Origin: CAZYBG01 sp964645155
Lineage (GTDB): Bacteria; Pseudomonadota; Alphaproteobacteria; Rhodobacterales; Rhodobacteraceae
Assembly: GCA_964645155.1 (NCBI GenBank)
Contig: CAZYBG010000038.1
Coordinates: 1 to 27,737, forward strand
Reading direction: 5' to 3'
DNA: 27,737 bases
Part shown: in pieces, positions 1-7,188 of the stretch
How positions within the stretch are numbered: position 1 is the first letter of the stretch
Layout: the number at the start of each line of letters is the position of its first letter
The notes under the pieces: generated by a model
Database searches by the model: none
What the model was told of the DNA's origin: nothing
Seen by the model: the letters and a program-made list of their open reading frames with translations, nothing else
Position numbers and translations under genes: made by a program

Positions 1-610
1 GCGTGTAGACCGCCTCGTTGATCATCGGCATCAGGATGCGGTTGACGATGAAGGCGGGAAAATCCTCGGCGCTGGCCGCGGTCTTGCCAAGCCGTTCCAC
101 GACCCGCAGGCAGGCCTCGTAGGTCGCCTCGTCGGTCGCGATGCCGCGGATCAGCTCGACCAGCTGCATCACCGGCACCGGGTTCATGAAGTGGAAGCCC
201 ATGAACTTCTCGGGCCGGTCGGTGCGGCTGGCCAGCCGCGTGATCGAGATCGACGAGGTGTTGGAGGTGAGGATCGTGTGCGGCTTCAGGTGCGGCACGA
301 GGTCCTCGAAGATCGCCTGCTTGACCGTCTCGCGCTCGGTCGCCGCCTCGATGATCAGGTCACACTGCCCCAGATCGGTCAGCCTCAGCGTGCCCCGGAT
401 CCGGCCGAGCGCCTCCGTCTTCTCGGCTTCCGTCACCTTCCCGCGCCCGACCTGCCGCTCGATGTTGCGGTCGATCGCCGCGACCGCCCGGTCGATCGCG
501 TCCTGCGAGATGTCGGTCAGAAGCACGTCGTAGCCCGCCAGCGCCAGCACATGGGCGATGCCGTTGCCCATCTGCCCCGCCCCGACCACGCCGACCGACT
601 GGATCTCCAT
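1..610 (-). CDS. 3-hydroxybutyryl-CoA dehydrogenase, N-terminal 203 residues (runs off the left edge)
   Basis: NAD-dependent oxidation of 3-hydroxyacyl-CoA to 3-ketoacyl-CoA in butyrate, PHB or fatty-acid metabolism in the cytoplasm. The Rossmann nucleotide-binding motif GAGQMG lies near the N terminus. It is followed by the family signatures SNTSS, HFMNPVPVMQLVE (with the catalytic His) and, at the window edge, NRILMPMINEA. The C-terminal substrate/dimer domain is outside the window. Two in-frame ATGs exist (616 and 610). I prefer 610 because GGAAGGGG then lies about 8 nt upstream, whereas it nearly abuts the ATG at 616. The gene follows etfB-etfA on the same strand, an arrangement I know from Rhodobacteraceae, but here a plus-strand gene separates them. 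The family call is firm; the exact chain-length preference is not visible. Confidence 0.93.
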   Translation of the reverse strand, partial: MEIQSVGVVGAGQMGNGIAHVLALAGYDVLLTDISQDAIDRAVAAIDRNIERQVGRGKVTEAEKTEALGRIRGTLRLTDLGQCDLIIEAATERETVKQAIFEDLVPHLKPHTILTSNTSSISITRLASRTDRPEKFMGFHFMNPVPVMQLVELIRGIATDEATYEACLRVVERLGKTAASAEDFPAFIVNRILMPMINEAVYT

Positions 611-762
611 CGCCATACCCCTTCCGCTTCCGAGGCGACCATACGCGGCGCGCGGACCGGCGCAAGCCTGGGGCCGGTTCGCTCGAATTTGCCGCTTTAG
701 CCCTTTGGCAACGGCTGCCGCGGAATATCGGCCGCGGGTGAAGTCTATCCAGGGTGGGTGCA

Positions 763-1593
763 ATGTCCTTTCTGTCACGGGCCGAGGGCCCGCTCGACTA
801 TCTTCAATGCCGCTATCCCGGCTCCAAGCTCCTGTTCCGCGGGCCGCGCCGCAGGCTCGATGCGCCCTATGTCGCGATGCTCGGCAGCAGCGAGACCTAC
901 GGTCGCTTCGTGCGCGACCCGTTCCCCGCGCTGGTGGAGCGCGGGCTGGGCAAGCCGGTGGTCAACCTCGGCTACGTCAATGCCGGGATCGACGTGTTCC
1001 TGAACGACCGCGCGGTGGCCGATCTCTGCGCCGGCAGCGCCGCGACCGTGGTCCAGCTGACCGGCGCCCAGAACCTCACCAGCCGGCTCTACGCCGTCCA
1101 TCCCCGGCGCAACGACCGCTTCGTGCGCGCCGCGCCGCTGCTCGAGGCGCTCTACCGCGAGGTCGACTTCACCGAGTTCAACTTCACGCGGCACCTCATG
1201 GTCGCGCTGCAGGAGCGTTCGGCCGAGAAGTTCGGGCTGGTCGTGGCCGAGCTCCAGGCGGCGTGGTCGGCGCGGATGCGGCAGCTTCTGCGGCTGGCCG
1301 GCGGGCGGCGCGTCCTGCTCTGGATCGGCGAGGAGGCGCCGCACGACGGCACCACGATCAACGCCCGCGCACCGGACCCGCTGTTCGTGACGCGCGCCAT
1401 GATCGACGATCTGCTGCCGCTGGTCGATGCCGTGGTCGAGGTCATCGTGGAGCCCGGCGCCGCCCCGGCCGGCACGCTCGGCATGGTGTTCGCGCCGGAG
1501 GATCGCGAGGCGGCGGAAAGCGCGCTGACGCTTCCCATGCACGCGGCCGTCGCCGACCGGGTCGAGGCCGCGCTGGCCCGTGTGCTCGGCTGA
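763..1593 (+). CDS. DUF6473 family protein
   Basis: A 276-residue protein with no signal peptide or obvious membrane segment. It matches what I recall of the DUF6473 family, found mainly in Rhodobacteraceae. Visible features are an N-terminal block rich in Tyr and Arg, the segment AMLGSSETYGRF (about residues 37–48), the segment VNLGYVNAGIDVF, and VVQLTGAQN. The GSSET and NLG/NAG arrangement resembles SGNH-type hydrolase or sulfotransferase-like folds, but I cannot assign catalysis. The ATG at 763 is chosen over a GTG at 754 because the family begins close to this Met; the Shine-Dalgarno is weak (AGGGTGG). It is convergent with etfA and separates etfA from the hydroxybutyryl-CoA dehydrogenase on the opposite strand. 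The family name is from memory. Confidence 0.8.
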   Translation: MSFLSRAEGPLDYLQCRYPGSKLLFRGPRRRLDAPYVAMLGSSETYGRFVRDPFPALVERGLGKPVVNLGYVNAGIDVFLNDRAVADLCAGSAATVVQLTGAQNLTSRLYAVHPRRNDRFVRAAPLLEALYREVDFTEFNFTRHLMVALQERSAEKFGLVVAELQAAWSARMRQLLRLAGGRRVLLWIGEEAPHDGTTINARAPDPLFVTRAMIDDLLPLVDAVVEVIVEPGAAPAGTLGMVFAPEDREAAESALTLPMHAAVADRVEAALARVLG

Positions 1594-1600
1594 CGCGCGA

Positions 1601-1628
1601 GGGGTGCGCGGCGGGCCGTGCGCGCCCC
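1601..1628. terminator. Possible bidirectional hairpin terminator between convergent genes
   Basis: GGGGTGCGC (1601–1609) can pair with GCGCGCCCC (1620–1628) as a 9-bp GC-rich stem with one G·T(U) wobble and a 10-nt loop. It lies between the stops of the DUF6473 gene and etfA. There is no T-run on either side, so it is only a candidate. Confidence 0.3.
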
Positions 1629-1647
1629 CGTCGCGCTGCCTGCGGGC

Positions 1648-2574
1648 TCAGAGCTTCTCGATCATCTCCGGTACGAGGGTGAAGAGGTCGCCGACCAGGC
1701 CGTAATCGGCCACCTGGAAGATCGGCGCCTCCTCGTCCTTGTTGATCGCGACGATCACCTTGCTGTCCTTCATGCCCGCAAGGTGCTGGATCGCGCCCGA
1801 GATGCCGACCGCGACATAGAGGGCCGGCGCCACGACCTTGCCGGTCTGCCCGACCTGCCAGTCGTTCGGGGCATAGCCCGAATCCACCGCGGCGCGCGAC
1901 GCGCCGACCGCGGCGCCGAGCTTGTCGGCGAGCTTCTCGATCAGGTCGAAGTTCTCCTTCGACCCGATGCCGCGGCCGCCCGAGACGACGATGCCGGCCG
2001 AGGTCAGCTCCGGCCGGTCGGAGGCGGCAACCTTGTCCTCGACCCACTGGCTCAGCCCGGGGTTGGCGGCCGTCTCGATCGTCTCGACCGGGGCCGACCC
2101 GCCGGTGCCGGCCGCCTCGAAGGCGGTGGTGCGGATCGAGATCACCTTCTTGCCGTCCGACGACCTGACCGTCTGGATCGCGTTGCCGGCATAGATCGGT
2201 CGCTCGAAGGTCGCGCCGTCGACGATGCCGGAGACGTCCGAGATTACCATGACGTCGAGCAGCGCCGCCACCCGCGGCAGCACGTTCTTGGCGTCCGTCG
2301 TCGCCGGCGCCACGATGTGCTCGTAGCCCTCCGCAAGGCTCACGATCAGCGCGGCGGTCGGTTCGGCGAGGCGATGCCCGAGCGCGGCGTCTTCGGCCAC
2401 CAGCACCTTCCTCACCCCGGCGATCTTCGCCGCTGCCTCGGCTGCATGGGCCGCCCGTGCGCCGGCGCACAGAAGCGTCACCTCGCCCAGCATCCCCGCC
2501 GCCGTCACCGCCTTGGCGGTGGCATCCATCATCAGCTCGCCATCGGTCACTTCCGCCAGAAGAAGAACGGCCAT
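1648..2574 (-). CDS. etfA: Electron transfer flavoprotein alpha subunit
   Basis: Large, FAD-binding subunit of the ETF heterodimer. It accepts electrons from acyl-CoA and other matrix-type dehydrogenases and passes them to ETF:ubiquinone oxidoreductase. At 308 residues it has the usual length. The C-terminal FAD domain is textbook: SGGRGIGSKENF, then SRAAVDSGYAPNDWQVGQTG (about 226–245), then GISGAIQHLAGMKDSK, INKDEEAPIF and ADYGLVGD near the end. Its ATG overlaps the etfB stop by one base (TGATG), so the two subunits are translationally coupled. No truncation or missing cofactor residue is seen. Confidence 0.98.
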   Translation of the reverse strand: MAVLLLAEVTDGELMMDATAKAVTAAGMLGEVTLLCAGARAAHAAEAAAKIAGVRKVLVAEDAALGHRLAEPTAALIVSLAEGYEHIVAPATTDAKNVLPRVAALLDVMVISDVSGIVDGATFERPIYAGNAIQTVRSSDGKKVISIRTTAFEAAGTGGSAPVETIETAANPGLSQWVEDKVAASDRPELTSAGIVVSGGRGIGSKENFDLIEKLADKLGAAVGASRAAVDSGYAPNDWQVGQTGKVVAPALYVAVGISGAIQHLAGMKDSKVIVAINKDEEAPIFQVADYGLVGDLFTLVPEMIEKL

Positions 2575-3335
2575 CAGAGCACCCCCGCCTCGTCCTTGAG
2601 CTTCGCGATCAGCTCGTCCACCGACCCGACCTTGACGCCGGCCTTGCGGCCCGCCGGCTCGACCGTCTTCACGACCGACAGCCGCGGCGTCACGTCCACG
2701 CCGTAATCGGCCGGCGTCTTCTCCTCCAGCGGCTTCTTCTTCGCCTTCATGATGTTCGGCAGCGAGGCGTAGCGCGGCTCGTTCAGCCGCAGGTCGACCG
2801 TGACGATCGCCGGCAGCTTCACCTTGATCGTCTGCAGCCCGCCGTCCACCTCGCGCGTGACGGTGGCGCTGTCGCCCCCGAGCTCGATCTTCGAGGCAAA
2901 GGTTGCCTGGCTCCAGCCGAGCAGCGCCGAGAGCATCTGACCGGTGGCGTTCATGTCGTTGTCGATCGCCTGCTTGCCGCAGAGGACGAGGCCCGGCTTC
3001 TCCTCGTCGATCACCGCCTTGAGAAGCTTCGCCACCGCCAGCGGCTCGATGTCCTGGTGCACGTCCTGCGCCGCCTCGATCAGGATGGCGCGGTCGGCCC
3101 CCATCGCCAGCGCCGTCCGCAGCGTCTCCTGCGCCTGCCGGACGCCGATCGACACCGCCACGACCTCTTCGGCCAGGCCCGCCTCCTTCATCCGGATCGC
3201 CTCTTCCACGGCGATCTCGTCGAACGGGTTCATCGACATCTTGACGTTGGCGAGATCGACGCCGCTTCCGTCCGCCTTCACGCGAACCTTCACGTTGTAG
3301 TCGATCACGCGCTTGACGGGCACGAGCACCTTCAT
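2574..3335 (-). CDS. etfB: Electron transfer flavoprotein beta subunit
   Basis: Small, AMP-binding subunit of ETF, 253 residues as expected. The N terminus MKVLVPVKRVIDYN is typical. The AMP site segment GKQAIDNDMNATGQ lies at about 120–133. The recognition loop LNEPRYASLPNIMKAKKKP lies at 184–202; its first Leu is the anchor that docks into acyl-CoA dehydrogenases in studied ETFs. GGGAG lies about 10 nt before the ATG. It heads an etfB-etfA unit; the 267 bp upstream (3336–3602) contain no gene I can support and presumably hold the etf promoter on one strand and that of the 3603 gene on the other. Confidence 0.98.
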   Translation of the reverse strand: MKVLVPVKRVIDYNVKVRVKADGSGVDLANVKMSMNPFDEIAVEEAIRMKEAGLAEEVVAVSIGVRQAQETLRTALAMGADRAILIEAAQDVHQDIEPLAVAKLLKAVIDEEKPGLVLCGKQAIDNDMNATGQMLSALLGWSQATFASKIELGGDSATVTREVDGGLQTIKVKLPAIVTVDLRLNEPRYASLPNIMKAKKKPLEEKTPADYGVDVTPRLSVVKTVEPAGRKAGVKVGSVDELIAKLKDEAGVL

Positions 3336-3561
3336 CGGCGTGGATCTCCCTCATGGCTTCGGCCGCCTACTTAGCGGCTCGACGCCTCGCGAGACAGGGC
3401 AAAATCGACGCGGCGGCGCCCGGAGACGCCACGTCTCCCGTTCTGTTGCCGCGGCTGCATCCCGATGCCTATCGCCAGGCCCTACGCGAGAGTATGGTGA
3501 TGCGTAGCGGTGACCGATTCCGTCTCCGCCCCGCGACAGAGTTTTTCAGCAACCGATTTCG

Positions 3562-3593
3562 CTCCCGCCGGATGCCGGCGGAGCCACAAGGAG
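3562..3593 (+). promoter_or_regulatory. Hairpin immediately upstream of a strong ribosome binding site
   Basis: CTCCCGCCGG (3562–3571) pairs with CCGGCGGAG (3575–3583) with a single bulged C. The stem ends five bases before the Shine-Dalgarno AAGGAG (3588–3593) of the gene at 3603. It could be an mRNA-stabilising or translation-controlling 5' hairpin. Whether it is functional is not shown by the sequence. Confidence 0.3.
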
Positions 3594-3602
3594 TTACAGT
3601 AG

Positions 3603-3884
3603 ATGCCTGCCCAGAGAGTGTATCGCTTCGACTATATCGCGCCGAACTCCCAGGCCGAACTCTTCAATCATGGATGGGATGTGACCGACGCCGTGAATTA
3701 CAGCATCGTGGTCTATGCGGGTTCCGGTCCGGGAGTTCCGTTTCCCGTGGGTCATGCCACGGTAACCGAAGGCGAGACCCGGATGCATGTGAACGGCACC
3801 GTCGGCCGCCACGTCTACATCCGAAACAACGCCCCCTTCAACTCGTGCACGGTCGACGTGCTGGCACAGTGGCAGCAGGCATAG
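3603..3884 (+). CDS. Small protein of unknown function (93 aa)
   Basis: I do not recognise this family. The gene has a near-perfect Shine-Dalgarno (AAGGAG, 9 nt before the ATG), which is the main reason to accept it. The protein has no signal peptide or membrane helix. It is rich in aromatic and beta-forming residues (YRFDYIAPN, NYSIVVYAG, HVNGTVGRHVYIRNN) and has a single Cys near the C terminus, suggesting a small all-beta fold. Its codon use and local GC look less extreme than those of the flanking etf and cobalamin genes, which fits recent acquisition. It is followed 16 nt later by another small gene on the same strand, so the two probably form a unit. Confidence 0.65.
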   Translation: MPAQRVYRFDYIAPNSQAELFNHGWDVTDAVNYSIVVYAGSGPGVPFPVGHATVTEGETRMHVNGTVGRHVYIRNNAPFNSCTVDVLAQWQQA

Positions 3885-3900
3885 GACGGGAGATCGAGAG

Positions 3901-4116
3901 ATGAAGATTGATGTATGGCATGATGCCTCGGGCACGATACTCGCCGTTGGCCGCCCGCTCGATGATCGGCGCGGTGTAGTACCGGCGGGCGGTCACCGCG
4001 TTTTGACCACGGACTACGATGGCGACGCCGCGCGGCTACACGAAAACTACTTCGTGGACGTGACGGCGGGGGCGTTGCGCACGGCGCCCAAGGCGAAGGA
4101 AGTCCCGGCCCTCTGA
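3901..4116 (+). CDS. Small protein of unknown function (71 aa)
   Basis: Family not recognised. It begins with ATG preceded by GGGAG about 8 nt upstream and lies 16 nt after the previous small gene. The 71-residue product has no signal or membrane segment. It starts MKIDVWHDASGTILAVGRP, a pattern of short beta strands, and ends in a basic tail (PKAKEVPAL). The pairing with the gene at 3603 suggests related roles, but nothing in either sequence identifies one. The pair is inserted between etfB and the cobalamin adenosyltransferase, which are neighbours on the opposite strand in relatives as I recall. Confidence 0.6.
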   Translation: MKIDVWHDASGTILAVGRPLDDRRGVVPAGGHRVLTTDYDGDAARLHENYFVDVTAGALRTAPKAKEVPAL

Positions 4117-4145
4117 AGTCGGCCGACGATCGAAAGGTGCCGCCC

Positions 4146-4164
4146 GAGGCCGGTAATCGGTCTC
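4146..4164. terminator. Possible hairpin between convergent genes
   Basis: GAGGCCG (4146–4152) pairs with CGGTCTC (4158–4164) around the loop GTAAT, with one G·T wobble. It lies in the 53-bp gap between the small plus-strand gene and the adenosyltransferase stop. No T-run follows, so this is weakly supported. Confidence 0.25.
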
Positions 4165-4169
4165 CGGCG

Positions 4170-4742
4170 TCACCGGTTGGCCCCCGGAACCCACAGCACG
4201 TCGGCCCGGCCGTCGTCGTTGGCGATCCGTGACGCCACGAAGAACCAGTCCGACAGCCGGTTGAGGTACTTCACCGCCGCCTCGTTCACCGCCTCCATCG
4301 TCGCCAGTTCCACCGTCAGCCGCTCGGCCCGGCGGCAGACCGTCCGGCAGAGGTGGAGATGCGCCGACAGCGCCGACCCGCCGGGCAGCACGAAGCTCCG
4401 CAGCGGCTCGAGCCGGGCGTTCATCGCGTCGATCTCCCGCTCCAGCCGCTCGACCTGCGCCTCGACCATGCGGAGCACCGGATAGCCGGCCTCGTGGTCG
4501 CGCTCCATCTCCGGCCGGCAGAGGTCGGCACCGAGGTCGAAAAGGTCGTTCGAGATGCGCATCAGCGCGGCATCCATCTCGCCTTCCGCATGGAGCCGGG
4601 CGAGGCCCACGGTGGCGTTCGTCTCGTCGACGGTGCCGTAGGCCGACACCCGGGTCGCGTGCTTGGCCACCCGTGCGCCGTTGCCGAGCGCGGTTTCCCC
4701 GGCGTCGCCGGTCTTGGTGTAGATGCGGTTCAGGACGACCAT
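4170..4742 (-). CDS. Cob(I)yrinic acid a,c-diamide adenosyltransferase, PduO type
   Basis: Transfers the adenosyl group of ATP to cob(I)alamin to make adenosylcobalamin. The 190-residue length fits the PduO-type ATR family. Seen in order: IYTKTGDAGETAL at the N terminus (ATP-binding loop), AYGTVDETNATVG, the CRRAERL signature, and YLNRLSDWFFVASR near the C terminus. Its ATG overlaps the stop of the upstream HIG1-like gene (TGATG), so the two are coupled. It is not the CobO/CobA-type enzyme, which has a different fold. Adenosylcobalamin would serve enzymes such as methylmalonyl-CoA or ethylmalonyl-CoA mutase elsewhere in the genome. Confidence 0.95.
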   Translation of the reverse strand: MVVLNRIYTKTGDAGETALGNGARVAKHATRVSAYGTVDETNATVGLARLHAEGEMDAALMRISNDLFDLGADLCRPEMERDHEAGYPVLRMVEAQVERLEREIDAMNARLEPLRSFVLPGGSALSAHLHLCRTVCRRAERLTVELATMEAVNEAAVKYLNRLSDWFFVASRIANDDGRADVLWVPGANR

Positions 4743-4951
4743 CAGCCCGCTCCCTGCCCGCGCAGCCAGACGAACAGCACGATCAGCAGCACCGCCACGA
4801 ACTGCGCCGCAAGCCGCCAGCGCATCAGCCGGTTCGACTTCGCGCCACGGTCGGCGCCGCCCTTGGCGAAGCCGCCGATGCCGAAGGCGAGCACGCCGAG
4901 CGTCGCCAGGCAGGCGGCGACGATGGCATAGAACAGGGGGTCGGAAAGCAT
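4742..4951 (-). CDS. HIG1-like twin transmembrane protein (69 aa)
   Basis: A 69-residue inner-membrane protein with two predicted helices: about residues 7–27 (FYAIVAACLATLGVLAFGIGGF) and about 47–64. The short cytoplasmic loop contains KGGADRGAKSNRLMRWRLAAQ. The SNRLMRWR-x3-Q arrangement resembles the HIG1 domain loop, and this family is usually called twin transmembrane protein in Rhodobacteraceae. HIG1 proteins in mitochondria act on cytochrome c oxidase; a similar role here is inference. It is the first gene of a two-gene unit with the cobalamin adenosyltransferase, overlapping it by one base. Confidence 0.85.
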   Translation of the reverse strand: MLSDPLFYAIVAACLATLGVLAFGIGGFAKGGADRGAKSNRLMRWRLAAQFVAVLLIVLFVWLRGQGAG

Positions 4952-5017
4952 GGGATCGTCCTTTCGCTACCTGCCGATGGTAGGCCGGAACGTCGCGCCG
5001 GCGAACCACGGAACCGC

Positions 5018-5848
5018 TTAGCCCTTCGCGAGCACCCAGTCGAGGGCGCGCGTGGGCAGCGCCCGCGTCAGCGCGGCCATCACCCGCGTCGGCGTCGTCA
5101 CGCGGTAGCGCGGCCGCGGCCGCGGGCTTTCCAGCGCATGGACCAGCTTCGCGGTTACCGCCGAGGCGGGCAGCTCGAACCGGTCCGGCCCGCGCTTCTC
5201 GTAGAGCCGCTTCAGCAGGCCCGCCCGGTACTGGTCGGCCCGCGCCGAGCCCTCCCAGTCGATCCACCGCTCGAAATGCGGGATCGAGTTGGCGCGGATG
5301 CACGAGGTGATCGGCCCCGGCTCGATCAGGATCACGCGGATCGCCGTGTCGCGCATCTCGAGCCGCAGCACGTCGGTCAGCCCCTCCATCGCGAACTTGG
5401 TCGCGACATAGGCGCCGCGCCACTTCAGCGCGGTGAAGCCGAGCACCGACGAGCAGTTGACGATCCGCCCGTGCCCCTGCCGGCGCATCACCGGGATCAC
5501 CCGGCGCGTCAGGTCGTGGACGCCGAAGAGGTTCGTCTCGAAGATCTCGCGCAGCGCACCGCGCGGCAGGTCCTCGACCGCGCCGGGGCAGGCGAAGGCG
5601 CCGTTGTTGAAGACCGCGTCGAGCGACCCGCCGGTGCGCATCAGCGCCTCGTCCAGCGCCCCGCCGATGCTCTCCTCGTCGTCATAGTCCAGCCGGAAGC
5701 TCTCCAGCCCCTCGGCGCGCAGGCGCTCGCAGTCGGCCTCCTGCCGGCAGGTGGCGAACACGCGCCAGCCGCGCGCGGCCAGGCCAAGCGCAGCGTCGTG
5801 GCCGATGCCCGAAGAGCATCCGGTGATGAGGATCGACCGTGCCGCCAT
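5018..5848 (-). CDS. SDR family NAD(P)-dependent oxidoreductase
   Basis: Classical short-chain dehydrogenase of 276 residues. The cofactor motif TGCSSGIG is at 9–16. The NNAG motif appears as NNGA at 81–84, a common variant. The catalytic Ser is in NCSSVLG (around 133–134), and Tyr147 and Lys151 are in YVATK. EPGPITS after the active site is typical. The C-terminal 80 residues (substrate lid) are Arg/Pro-rich, as in the subfamily that acts on hydrophobic alcohols or retinol-like substrates, but the substrate cannot be read from sequence. AGGGG lies about 9 nt before the ATG. It lies 90 bp downstream of the serine hydrolase on the same strand; the gap contains strong GC palindromes, so cotranscription is uncertain. 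Confidence 0.95.
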   Translation of the reverse strand: MAARSILITGCSSGIGHDAALGLAARGWRVFATCRQEADCERLRAEGLESFRLDYDDEESIGGALDEALMRTGGSLDAVFNNGAFACPGAVEDLPRGALREIFETNLFGVHDLTRRVIPVMRRQGHGRIVNCSSVLGFTALKWRGAYVATKFAMEGLTDVLRLEMRDTAIRVILIEPGPITSCIRANSIPHFERWIDWEGSARADQYRAGLLKRLYEKRGPDRFELPASAVTAKLVHALESPRPRPRYRVTTPTRVMAALTRALPTRALDWVLAKG

Positions 5849-5938
5849 CTGCCTGCCCCTGTCCGTCTAGCCCCGTCCGTCCGGCAGCGCCCGCCCCGGG
5901 GCGGCACCCTGCCCGGGGGGGCCGCGGCAGGCAAGGGG

Positions 5939-7081
5939 TCAGGCCGCGTAGGCCGCGCGCTCGAACGCCGCGTAGGTCTGCATGAACCGCGGCTCCACGA
6001 AGGGAAGCGACTGGGTCATCAGGACCGCGGCAAGGTCGGCGCCGGGGTCGAACCAGTAGTGGGTGTTCAGCACCCCCGCCCAGCTCTGCGAACCTGCGCG
6101 GCGCATCCCGGGGATGTCGGCCTCGTTCCGCAGGAAGCCGAAGCTGTGGGTCTTCTCGACCCCCTCGAACGGGTCGAAATCGGCGGTGACCGGCGGGGCG
6201 ACGGTCAGCATCTTCTGGAACCTGAGCGGCCCCATGTGGTTCGCGAGCATCCGATCGACCGCGCCTTCGCCAAGCACCCGATGGCCGTCCAGCGCGCCGC
6301 GGTTGAGGAACATGCGCAGGAACCGCAGGTAGTCCTGCGGCGTGGAATAGAGGCAGTGCCCCATGCCGTAAACCTCGGGGCCCGAGGGCGGCGCCAGCGC
6401 GAACTCGACGAACTGCCCGTCCTCGCCCCGCGCCCGCACGGCCGCGAGCCTCGGCGCCATGTCGTCGCGCACCTCGACATCGGTGTCGGTCATGCCGAGG
6501 GGTCCGAACAGCTCGTCCTTCAGAAAGGCGTCGATCCGCTTGCCTGAGATGGCCTCGACCATCCGGCCCAGCCAGTCGATCCCGATGCCGTAGCCCCAGC
6601 GCGTGCCGGGGTCGGTCAGCATCGGGTAGAACAGCGCCGCCCGGGTGCCGGCCAGGATCGACGGGTGGCCGGTCTTCGCCATGTACTCGCCCGGCGCCGC
6701 GTTCCAGAACTCGTATTCCAGGCCCGAGGTGTGGGTGGCGAGGTGCCGCGCGGTGGCCCTCACCCTTGGCGCACGCAGGCGCGGGGTGTCGCCGTCCCAG
6801 CCGTCCAGCACCTTCACCTCGGCGAATTCGGGCACGACCTCGTCGACCGGGGTATCGAAGTCCATCTCGCCACGGTCGATCAGGATCATGGCTGCGGTCG
6901 ACCCGACCGCCTTCGTCATCGAGAACACGCGGAACACCGTGCCGGTCGATGCGGCTTGCCCCGGCGCCGCCTCGCCTGCCGCGCCCGACCACGTCACGCC
7001 GGCCGCATTCCCCGTCATGCCGACGGCGAAGGGCACGTCCTGCTGCCGGACCGCGCGGTCCAGGACCTCCTGAAGTTCCAT
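5939..7081 (-). CDS. Serine hydrolase, beta-lactamase (class C/EstB-like) family
   Basis: A 380-residue cytoplasmic protein of the beta-lactamase/penicillin-binding-protein fold, the family that includes EstB-type esterases. The nucleophile motif SMTK is at 54–57. A Tyr in GYGIGIDW (Y164) fits the second catalytic motif. PRVRATARHLATHTSGLEY is the usual region before the second motif. There is no signal peptide, which argues for an esterase or amidohydrolase rather than a secreted beta-lactamase. The frame is open for 35 more codons upstream. The ATG at 7081 is chosen because GGGGGAG sits just before it and the upstream peptide is low-complexity Pro/Arg sequence. It is divergent from parC, with 107 bp between the starts. 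The true substrate is unknown. Confidence 0.92.
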   Translation of the reverse strand: MELQEVLDRAVRQQDVPFAVGMTGNAAGVTWSGAAGEAAPGQAASTGTVFRVFSMTKAVGSTAAMILIDRGEMDFDTPVDEVVPEFAEVKVLDGWDGDTPRLRAPRVRATARHLATHTSGLEYEFWNAAPGEYMAKTGHPSILAGTRAALFYPMLTDPGTRWGYGIGIDWLGRMVEAISGKRIDAFLKDELFGPLGMTDTDVEVRDDMAPRLAAVRARGEDGQFVEFALAPPSGPEVYGMGHCLYSTPQDYLRFLRMFLNRGALDGHRVLGEGAVDRMLANHMGPLRFQKMLTVAPPVTADFDPFEGVEKTHSFGFLRNEADIPGMRRAGSQSWAGVLNTHYWFDPGADLAAVLMTQSLPFVEPRFMQTYAAFERAAYAA

Positions 7082-7188
7082 TGTCTCCCCCTGTTTCCGG
7101 GCGATTGTGCGGCGCCGCCCGATTCCGGGCAAGAGGCGCGCAGCGATTGCGGCTGGACCGGGGGCACGGGGCGAACTACACCACATCC

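Noticed and set aside
3353..3602. Open frame MASAAYLAARR… upstream of the small plus-strand genes
   Set aside because: No ribosome binding site, no recognisable domain, and it runs out of frame into the well-supported gene at 3603.
5849..5938. Strong GC palindromes between the hydrolase and SDR genes as an intrinsic terminator
   Set aside because: CCGCCCCGGGGCGG is self-complementary but leaves no loop and no U-tract follows in either direction.
4673..6547. A 624-codon plus-strand open frame over the adenosyltransferase, SDR and hydrolase genes
   Set aside because: It covers three well-supported genes on the other strand and its composition is typical of a reverse-complement shadow.
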